Source of the DNA: Osmia lignaria lignaria
Lineage: Eukaryota > Arthropoda > Insecta > Hymenoptera > Megachilidae
NCBI RefSeq assembly: GCF_051020975.1
Contig: NW_027478161.1
Coordinates: forward strand, 3,720,001-3,784,000
Length of the DNA: 64,000 nucleotides
Reading direction: 5' to 3'
This document shows, one piece after another, positions 52,640 through 62,890 of the stretch. Under the pieces are notes generated by a model. It was given only the letters and a program-made list of their open reading frames with translations. It did not search any database and was not told the origin of the DNA. The translations under genes were made by a program, and so were the position numbers. The stretch's first letter is position 1. Every line of letters begins with the position of its first letter.

Positions 52640-53283
52640 TTGCAGATTTATCTCAAGAGAAGGGGCCTGACGGACATATTTCGAGATATTTCTTCTTCTT
52701 GTTGTTCTTCTTCTGCACAGCTAAGCTGGAAGTGGCATTTGCAGCTCGCAATAATGCAGAGTTATCTCAAAGAAAGGGGCCACGGTGTTTCTGTATCTCT
52801 ATTATGTTGGTGCGGCTTCGGAACTTTTAAATATCTCGATATATCTCGAAAACTACGCTTCTGATCAAAAAATATCATAGAACATAAATTGTAGGAAACA
52901 TAATTCTCTACAAAAAAGGTCTCTTAACGTTTTGCCATAGCTCGCTTCCTTTCCGAGATATTTGCAGATGTATCTCAAGGGAAGGGTCCTAACGGACATA
53001 TTTCGAGATATTTCTTCTTCTTGTTGTTCTTCTTCTGCACAGCTAAACTGGAAGTGGCATTTCCAGCTCGCAATAGTGCAGAGTTATCCCGAAGAAAGGG
53101 GCCACGGTGTTTCTGAATCTGTATTATGTTGGTGCGGCTTCGGAACTTTTAAATATCTCGATATATCTCGAAAACTGCGCTTCTGATCAAAAAATATCAT
53201 AGAACATAAATTGTAGGAAACATAATTCTCTACAAAAAAGGTCTCTCAACATTTTGCCATAGCTCGCTTCGTTTCCGAGATAT

Positions 53284-53603
53284 TTGCAGATTTATCTCAA
53301 GGGAAGGGTCCTGACGGACATATTTCGGGGTATTTCTTCTTCTTGTTGTTCTTCTTCTGCACAGTTAAACTGGAAGTGGCATTTCCAGCTCGCAATAGTG
53401 CAGAGTTATCTCAAAGAAAGGGGCCACTGTGTTTCTGTATCTATTATGTTGGTGCGGCTTCGGAACTTTTAAATATCTTGATATATCTCGAGAACTACGC
53501 ATCTGATCGAAAAATATCATAGAACATAAAAAGAAGGAAACTTAATTCTCTACAAAAAAGGTCTCTTAACATTTTGCCATAGCTCGCTTCGTTTCCGAGA
53601 TAT
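53284..53603 (+). repeat. 320-bp monomer (two-base deletion)
   Basis: GTATCTATTATG replaces GTATCTCTATTATG, a loss of one CT from a CTCT run. The unit is N-type and also carries TTTCGGGGTATTTC, unique in what I saw. Confidence 0.9.
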
Positions 53604-54179
53604 TTGCAGATTTATCTCAAGGGAAGGGGCCTGACGGACATATTTCGAGATATTTCTTCTTCTTGTTGTTCTTCTTCTGCACAGCCAAGCTGGAAGTGGC
53701 ATTTGCAGCTCGCAATAGTGCAGAGTTACCTCAAAGAAAGGGGCCACGGTGTTTCTGTATCTCTATTATGTTGGTGCCGCTTCGGAACTTTTAAATATCT
53801 GGATATATCTCGAGAACTACGCATCTGATCAAAAAATATCATAGAACATAAATTGTAGGAAACATAATTCTCTACAAAAAAGGTCTCTTAAGATTTTGCC
53901 ATAGCTCGTTTGGTTTCCGAGATATTTGCAGATATATCTCAAGGGAAGGGGCCTGACGGACATATTTCGAGATATTTCTTCTTCTTGTTGTTCTTCTTCT
54001 GCACAGCTAAGCTGGAAGTGGCATTTGCAGCTCGCAATAGTGCAGAGTTATCTCAAAGAAAGGGGCCACGGTGTTTCTGTATCTCTATTATGTTGGTGCG
54101 GCTTCGGAACTTTTAAATATCTTGATATATGTCGAGAACTACGCATCTGATCAAAAAATATCACAGAACATAAAAAGTA

Positions 54180-57100
54180 GGAAACTTAATTCTCTACCAA
54201 AAAGGTCCCTTAACATTTTGCCATAGCTCGCTTCGTTTCCGAGATATTTGCAGATCTATCTCAAGGGAAGGGGCCTGGCGGACATATTTCGAGATATTTC
54301 TTCTTCTTGTCGTTCTTCTTCTGCACAGCTAAACTGGAAGTGGCATTTCCAGCTCGCAATAGTGCAGAGTTATCTCAAAGAAAGGGGCCACGGTGTTTCT
54401 GTATCTCTATTATGTTGGTGCGGCTTCGGAACTTTTAAATATCTTGATATATCTAGAGAACTACGCATCTGATCAAAAAATATCATAGAAGATAAATAGT
54501 AGGAAACTTAATTCTCTACAAAAAAGGTCTCTCAACATTTTGCCATAGCTCGCTTCGTTTCCGAGATATTTGCACATATATCTCAAGGGAAGGGGCCTAA
54601 CGGACATATTTCGAGATATTTCTTCTTCTTGTTGTTCTTCTTCTGCACAGCTAAGCTGGAAGTGGCATTTGCGGCTCGCACTAGTGCAGAGTTAGCTCAA
54701 AGAAAGGGGCCACGGTGTTTCTGTATCTCTATTATGTTGGTGCAGCTTCGGAACTTTTAAATATCTTGATATATCTCGAGAACTACGCATCTGATCAAAA
54801 AATATCATGCAACATAAAAAGTAGAAAACTTAATTCTCTACAAAAAAGGTCTCTTAACATTTTGCCATAGCTCGCTTCGTTTCCGAGATATTTGCAGATT
54901 TATCTCAAGGGAAGGGGCCTGACGGACATATTTCGAGATATTTCTTCTTCTTGGTGTTCTTTTTCTGCACAGCTAAGCTGCAAGTGGCACTTGCAGCTCG
55001 CAATAGTGCAGAGTTATCTCAAAGAAAGAGGCCACAGTGTTTCTGTACCTCTATTATGTTGGTGCAGCTTCGGAACTTTTAAATATCTTGATATATCTCG
55101 AGAACTACGCATCTGATCAAAAAATATCATAGAACATAAAAAGTAGAAAACTTAATTCTCTACAAAAAAGGTCTCTCAACATTTTGCCATAGCTCGCTTC
55201 GTTTCCGAGATATATGCAGATTTATCTCAAGGGAAGGGGCCTGACGGACATATTTCGAGATATTTCTTCTTCTTGTTGTTCTTCTTCTGCACAGCTAAAC
55301 TGGAAGTGGCATTTCCAGCTCGCAATAGTGCAGAGTTATCTGAAAGAAAGGGGCCACGGTGTTTCTGTATCTCTATTATGTTGGTGCGGCTTCGGAACTT
55401 TTAAATATCTTGATATATCTCGAGAACTACGCTTCTGATCAAAAAATATCATAGAACATAAATTGTAGGAAACATAATTCTCTACAAAAAAGGTCTCTTA
55501 AGATTTTGCCATAGCTCGTTTCGTTTCCGAGATATTTGCAGATATATCTGAAGGGAAGGGGCCTGACGGACATATTTCGAGATATTTCTTCTTCTTGTTG
55601 TTCTTCTTCTGCACAGCTAAACTGGAAGTGGCATTTCCAGCTCGCAATAGTGCAGAGTTATCTCAAAGAATGGGGCCACGGTGTTTCTGTATCTCTATTA
55701 TGTTGGTGCGGCTTCGGAACTTTTAAATATTTTGATATATCTCGAGAACTACGCATCTGATCAAAAAATATCATAGAACATAAAAAGTAGGTAACTTAAT
55801 TCTCTACAAAAAAGGTCTCTTAACATTTTGCCATAGCTCGCTTCGTTTCCGAGATATGTGCAGATTTATCGCAAGGGAAGGGGCCTGACGGACATATTTC
55901 GAGATATTTCTTCTTCTTGTTGTTCTTCTTCTGCACAGCTAAACTGGAAGTGGCATTTCCAGCTCGGAATAGTGCAGAGTTATCTGAAAGAAAGGGGCCA
56001 CGGTGTTTCTGTATCTCTATTATGTTGGTGCGGCTTCGGAACTTTTAAATATCTTGATATATCTCGAGAACTACGCTTCTGATCAAAAAATATCATAGAA
56101 CATAAATTGTAGGAAACATAATTCTCTACAAAAAAGGTCTCTTAAGATTTTGCCATAGCTCGTTTCGTTTCCGAGATATTTGCAGATATATCTCAAGGGA
56201 AGGGGCCTGACGGACATATTTCGAGATATTTCTTCTTCTTGTTGTTCTTCTTCTGCACAGCTAAACTGGAAGTGGCATTTCCAGCTCGCAATAGTGCAGA
56301 GTTATCTCAAAGAATGGGGCCACGGTGTTTCTGTATCTCTATTATGTTGGTGCGGCTTCGGAACTTTTAAATATCTTGATATATCTCGAGAACTACGCAT
56401 CTGATCAAAAAATATCATAGAACGTAAAAAGTAGGAAACTTAATTCTCAACAAATAAAGTCTCTCAACATATTGCCATAGCTCGCTTCGTTTCCGAGATA
56501 TTTGCAGGTTTATCTCAAGGGAAGGTGCCTAACGGACATATTTCGAGATATTTCTTCTTCTTGTTGTTCTTCTTCTGCACAGCTAAACTGGAAGCGGCAT
56601 TTCCAGCTCGCAATAGTGCAGAGTTATCTCAAAGAAAGGAGCCACGGTGTTTCTGTATCTCTATTCTGTTGGTGCGGCTTCGGAACTTTCAAATATCTTG
56701 ATATATCTCGAGAACTACGCATCTGATCAAAAAATATCATAGAACATAAAAAGTAGGAAACTTAATTCTCTACAAAAAAGGTCTCTTAACATTTTGCCAT
56801 AGCTCGCTTCCTTTTCGAGATATTTGCAGATTTATCTCAAGGGAAGGGGCCTGACGGACATATTTCGAGATATTTCTTCTTCTTGTTGTTCTTCTTCTGC
56901 ACAGCTAAGCTGGAAGTGGCATTTGCGGCTCGCACTAGTGCAGAGTTATCTCAAAGAAAGGGGCCACGGTGTTTCTGTATCTCTATTATGTTGGTGCGGC
57001 TTCGGAACTTTTAAATATCTCGATATATCTCGAAAACTACGCTTCTGAGCAAAAAATATCATAGAACATAAATTGTAGGAAACATAATTCTCTACAAAAA

Positions 57101-57721
57101 AGGTCTGTTAACATTTTGCCATAGCTCGCTTCGTTTCCGAGATATTTGCAGATATATCTCAAGGGAAGGGGCCTGACGGACATATTTCGAGATATATCTT
57201 CTTCTTGTTGTACTTCTTCTGCACAGCTAAGCTGGAAGTGGCATTTACAGCTCGCAATAGTGCAAAGTTATCTCAAAGAAAGGGGCGACGGTGTTTCTGT
57301 ATCTCTATTATGTTGGTGCGGCTTCGGAACTTTTAAATATCCTGATATATCTCGAGAACTACGCATCTGATCAAAAAATATCATACAACATAAAAAGTAG
57401 GAAACTTAATTCTCTACAAAAAAGGTCTCTTAACATTTTGCCATAGCTCGCTTCGTTTCCGAGATATTTGCAGGTTTATCTCAAGGGAAGGGGCCTAACG
57501 GACATATTTCGAGATATTTCGTCTTCTTGTTGTTCTTCTTCTGCACAGCTAAACTGGAAGTGGCATTTCCAGCTCGCAATAGTGCAGAGTTATCTCAAAG
57601 AAAGGAGCCACGGTGTTTCTGTATCTCTATTCTGTTGGTGCGGCTTCGGAACTTTTAAATATCTTGATATATCTCGAGAACTACGCATCTGATCAAAAAA
57701 TATCATAGAACATAATAAGTA
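54180..57721 (+). repeat. 11-monomer duplication, copy 1
   Basis: Monomers 54248 to 57468 in order, marked by CTACCAAAAAGGTCCC, CCTGGCGGAC and CTTGTCGTTC (54248), GCACATATATC (54570), CTTGGTGTTC with GCTGCAAGTGG (54892), GATATATGCAG (55214), TATCTGAAGG with AATATTTTGAT (55536), TTATCGCAAGG (55858), CTCAACAAATAAAG (before 56502), CTTCCTTT (before 56824), TTGTACTTC with GGGGCGACGG (57146) and TTTCGTCTTC with AAAGGAGCC (57468). The same order recurs downstream. Confidence 0.9.
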
Positions 57722-60700
57722 GGAAACTTAATTCTCTACCAAAAAGGTCCCTTAACATTTTGCCATAGCTCGCTTCGTTTCCGAGATATTTGCAGATCTA
57801 TCTCAAGGGAAGGGGCCTGGCGGACATATTTCGAGATATTTCTTCTTCTTGTCGTTCTTCTTCTGCACAGCTAAACTGGAAGTGGCATTTCCAGCTCGCA
57901 ATAGTGCAGAGTTATCTCAAAGAAAGGGGCCACGGTGTTTCTGTATCTCTATTATGTTGGTGCGGCTTCGGAACTTTTAAATATCTTGATATATCTAGAG
58001 AACTACGCATCTGATCAAAAAATATCATAGAAGATAAATAGTAGGAAACTTAATTCTCTACAAAAAAGGTCTCTCAACATTTTGCCATAGCTCGCTTCGT
58101 TTCCGAGATATTTGCACATATATCTCAAGGGAAGGGGCCTAACGGACATATTTCGAGATATTTCTTCTTCTTGTTGTTCTTCTTCTGCACAGCTAAGCTG
58201 GAAGTGGCATTTGCGGCTCGCACTAGTGCAGAGTTAGCTCAAAGAAAGGGGCCACGGTGTTTCTGTATCTCTATTATGTTGGTGCAGCTTCGGAACTTTT
58301 AAATATCTTGATATATCTCGAGAACTACGCATCTGATCAAAAAATATCATGCAACATAAAAAGTAGAAAACTTAATTCTCTACAAAAAAGGTCTCTTAAC
58401 ATTTTGCCATAGCTCGCTTCGTTTCCGAGATATTTGCAGATTTATCTCAAGGGAAGGGGCCTGACGGACATATTTCGAGATATTTCTTCTTCTTGGTGTT
58501 CTTTTTCTGCACAGCTAAGCTGCAAGTGGCACTTGCAGCTCGCAATAGTGCAGAGTTATCTCAAAGAAAGAGGCCACAGTGTTTCTGTACCTCTATTATG
58601 TTGGTGCAGCTTCGGAACTTTTAAATATCTTGATATATCTCGAGAACTACGCATCTGATCAAAAAATATCATAGAACATAAAAAGTAGAAAACTTAATTC
58701 TCTACAAAAAAGGTCTCTCAACATTTTGCCATAGCTCGCTTCGTTTCCGAGATATATGCAGATTTATCTCAAGGGAAGGGGCCTGACGGACATATTTCGA
58801 GATATTTCTTCTTCTTGTTGTTCTTCTTCTGCACAGCTAAACTGGAAGTGGCATTTCCAGCTCGCAATAGTGCAGAGTTATCTGAAAGAAAGGGGCCACG
58901 GTGTTTCTGTATCTCTATTATGTTGGTGCGGCTTCGGAACTTTTAAATATCTTGATATATCTCGAGAACTACGCTTCTGATCAAAAAATATCATAGAACA
59001 TAAATTGTAGGAAACATAATTCTCTACAAAAAAGGTCTCTTAAGATTTTGCCATAGCTCGTTTCGTTTCCGAGATATTTGCAGATATATCTGAAGGGAAG
59101 GGGCCTGACGGACATATTTCGAGATATTTCTTCTTCTTGTTGTTCTTCTTCTGCACAGCTAAACTGGAAGTGGCATTTCCAGCTCGCAATAGTGCAGAGT
59201 TATCTCAAAGAATGGGGCCACGGTGTTTCTGTATCTCTATTATGTTGGTGCGGCTTCGGAACTTTTAAATATTTTGATATATCTCGAGAACTACGCATCT
59301 GATCAAAAAATATCATAGAACATAAAAAGTAGGTAACTTAATTCTCTACAAAAAAGGTCTCTTAACATTTTGCCATAGCTCGCTTCGTTTCCGAGATATG
59401 TGCAGATTTATCGCAAGGGAAGGGGCCTGACGGACATATTTCGAGATATTTCTTCTTCTTGTTGTTCTTCTTCTGCACAGCTAAACTGGAAGTGGCATTT
59501 CCAGCTCGGAATAGTGCAGAGTTATCTGAAAGAAAGGGGCCACGGTGTTTCTGTATCTCTATTATGTTGGTGCGGCTTCGGAACTTTTAAATATCTTGAT
59601 ATATCTCGAGAACTACGCTTCTGATCAAAAAATATCATAGAACATAAATTGTAGGAAACATAATTCTCTACAAAAAAGGTCTCTTAAGATTTTGCCATAG
59701 CTCGTTTCGTTTCCGAGATATATGCAGATATATCTCAAGGGAAGGGGCCTGACGGACATATTTCGAGATATTTCTTCTTCTTGTTGTTCTTCTTCTGCAC
59801 AGCTAAACTGGAAGTGGCATTTCCAGCTCGCAATAGTGCAGAGTTATCTCAAAGAATGGGGCCACGGTGTTTCTGTATCTCTATTATGTTGGTGCGGCTT
59901 CGGAACTTTTAAATATCTTGATATATCTCGAGAACTACGCATCTGATCAAAAAATATCATAGAACGTAAAAAGTAGGAAACTTAATTCTCTACAAAAAAG
60001 GTCTCTTAACATTTTGCCATAGCTCGCTTCGTTTCCGAGATATTTGCAGATTTATCTCAAGGGAAGGGGCCTGACGGACATATTTCGAGATATTTCTTCT
60101 TCTTGTTGTTCTTCTTCTGCACAGCTAAGCTGGAAGTGGCATTTGCAGCTCGCGATAGTGCAGAGTTATCTCAAAGAAAGGGGCCACGGTGTTTCTGTAT
60201 CTCTATTATGTTTGTGCGGCTTCGGAACTTTTAAGTATCTCAATATATCTCGAAAACTACGCGTCTGATCAAAAAATATCATAGAAGGTAAATTGTAGGA
60301 AACATAATTCTCTACAAAAAAGGTCTCTTAACATTTTGCCATAGCTCGCTTCGTTTCCGAGATATTTGCAGATTTATCTCAAGGGAAGGGGCCTGACGGA
60401 CATATTTCTAGATATTTCTTCTTCTTGTTGTTCTTCTTCTGCACAGCTAAGCTGGAAGTGGCATTTGCGGCTCGCACTAGTGCAGAGTTATCTCAAAGAA
60501 AGGGGCCACGGTGTTTCTGTATCTCTATTATGTTGGTGCGGCTTCGGAACTTTTAAATATCTCGATATATCTCGAAAACTACGCTTCTGATCAAAAAATA
60601 TCATAGAACATAAATTGTAGGAAACATAATTCTCTACAAAAAAGGTCTCTTAGCATTTTGCCATAGCTCGCTTCGTTTCCGAGATATTTGCAGATTTATC

Positions 60701-62890
60701 TCAAGGGAAGGGGCCTGACGGACATATTTCGAGATATTTCTTCTTCTTGTTGTTCTTCTTCTGCACAGCTAAGCTGGAAGTGGCATTTGCGGCTCGCACT
60801 AGTGCAGCGTTATCTCAAAGAAGGGGGCCACGGTGTTTCTGTATCTCTATTATGTTGGTGCGGCTTCGGAACTTTTAAATATCTTGATATATCTCGAGAA
60901 CTACGCATCTGATCAAAAAATATCATAGAACATAAAAAGTAGGAAACTTAATTCTCTACAAAAAAGGTCTCTTAACATTTTGCCATAGCTCGCTTCGTTT
61001 CCGAGATATTTGCAGATTTATCTCAAGGGAAGGGGCCTGACGGACATATTTCGAGATATTTCTTCTTCTTGTTGTTCTTCTTCTGCACAGCTAAGCTGGA
61101 AGTGGCATTTGCGGCTCGCACTAGTGCACAGTTATCTCAAAGAAAGGGGCCACGGTGTTTCTGTATCTGTATTATGTTGGTGCGGCTTCGGAACTTTTAA
61201 GTATCTCGATATATCTCGAAAACTACGCTTGTGATCAAAAAATATCATAGGACATAAATTGTAGGAAACATAATTCTCTACAAAAAAGGTCTGTTAACAT
61301 TTTGCCATAGCTCGCTTCGTTTCCGAGATATTTGCAGATTTATCTCAAGGGAAGGGGCCTGACGGACATATTTCGAGATATTTCTTCTTCTTGTTGTTCT
61401 TCTTCTGCACAGCTAAGCTGGAAGTGGCATTTGCGGCTCGCACTAGTGCAGAGTTATCTCAAAGAAAGGGGCCACGGTGTTTCTGTATCTCTATTATGTT
61501 GGTGCGGCTTTGGAACTTTTAAATATCTTGATATATCTCGAGAACTACGCATCTGATCAAAAAATATTATGGAACATAAAAAGTAGGAAACTTAATTCTC
61601 AACAAATAAAGTCTCTCAACATATTGCCATAGCTCGCTTCGTTTCCGAGATATTTGCAGGTTTATCTCAAGGGAAGGTGCCTAACGGACATATTTCGAGA
61701 TATTTCTTCTTCTTGTTGTTCTTCTTCTGCACAGCTAAACTGGAAGCGGCATTTCCAGCTCGCAATAGTGCAGAGTTATCTCAAAGAAAGGAGCCACGGT
61801 GTTTCTGTATCTCTATTCTGTTGGTGCGGCTTCGGAACTTTCAAATATCTTGATATATCTCGAGAACTACGCATCTGATCAAAAAATATCATAGAACATA
61901 AAAAGTAGGAAACTTAATTCTCTACAAAAAACGTCTCTTAACATTTTGCCATAGCTCGCTTCCTTTCCGAGATATTTGCAGATTTATCTCAAGGGAAGGG
62001 GCCTGACGGACATATTTCGAGATATTTCTTCTTCTTGTTGTTCTTCTTCTGCACAGCTAAGCTGGAAGTGGCATTTGCGGCTCGCACTAGTGCAGAGTTA
62101 TCTCAAAGAAAGGGGCCACGGTGTTTCTGTATCTCTATTATGTTGGTGCGGCTTCGGAACTTTTAAATATCTCGATATATCTCGAAAACTACGCTTCTGA
62201 GCAAAAAATATCATAGAACATAAATTGTAGGAAACATAATTCTCTACAAAAAAGGTCTGTTAACATTTTGCCATAGCTCGCTTCGTTTCCGAGATATTTG
62301 CAGATATATCTCAAGGGAAGGGGCCTGACGGACATATTTCGAGATATATCTTCTTCTTGTTGTACTTCTTCTGCACAGCTAAGCTGGAAGTGGCATTTAC
62401 AGCTCGCAATAGTGCAAAGTTATCTCAAAGAAAGGGGCGACGGTGTTTCTGTATCTCTATTATGTTGGTGCGGCTTCGGAACTTTTAAATATCCTGATAT
62501 ATCTCGAGAACTACGCATCTGATCAAAAAATATCATACAACATAAAAAGTAGGAAACTTAATTCTCTACAAAAAAGGTCTCTTAACATTTTGCCATAGCT
62601 CGCTTCGTTTCCGAGATATTTGCAGGTTTATCTCAAGGGAAGGGGCCTAACGGACATATTTCGAGATATTTCGTCTTCTTGTTGTTCTTCTTCTGCACAG
62701 CTAAACTGGAAGTGGCATTTCCAGCTCGCAATAGTGCAGAGTTATCTCAAAGAAAGGAGCCACGGTGTTTCTGTATCTCTATTCTGTTGGTGCGGCTTCG
62801 GAACTTTTAAATATCTTGATATATCTCGAGAACTACGCATCTGATCAAAAAATATCATAGAACATAATAAGTAGGAAACTTAATTCTCTA
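57722..62890 (+). repeat. 11-monomer duplication, copy 2, split by 5 extra monomers
   Basis: The first seven monomers (57790 to 59722) match copy 1 at offset 3542. The last four (61654, 61976, 62298, 62620) match copy 1 monomers 56502 to 57468 at offset 5152, sixteen monomers. Five monomers lie between. Rare markers such as TTATCGCAAGG (59400) and GGGGCGACGG (62298) are kept. Small differences are present, for example GATATATGCAG at 59722 where copy 1 has GATATTTGCAG. Confidence 0.9.
59990..61599 (+). repeat. Five-monomer insertion within the 11-monomer repeat
   Basis: Relative to copy 1, about 1610 bp (five monomers, starts 60044, 60366, 60688, 61010 and 61332) is extra. The left junction follows TAGGAAACTTAATTCTC, where copy 1 continues AACAAATAAAG and this copy continues TACAAAAAAGG. 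The AACAAATAAAG form resumes near 61600. The inserted units are mostly B-type with their own variants (TATGTTTGTGCGG, ATTTCTAGATAT, GTGCAGCGTTATC, GTGCACAG). Insertion length is a whole number of monomers, as expected for unequal exchange. Confidence 0.87.

Larger units (their letters stand above)
49800..52790 (+). repeat. Overlapping 4- and 5-monomer block copies
   Basis: About 49800-50460 matches about 51087-51750 at offset 1287 (4 x 322 - 1), shown by AGAAAATAAAAAGTAGGACAC, GAGCCCACGGTGTTCTG and GCTTGCTTCGTTTTCG. About 50440-51180 matches about 52050-52790 at offset 1609 (5 x 322 - 1), shown by CTTAATACTCTAC, AAGATCTCC and CTCAAGAGAAGG. The one-base shortfall in each comes from deletion-bearing monomers. 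The overlap of the two offsets implies successive events. Confidence 0.82.
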
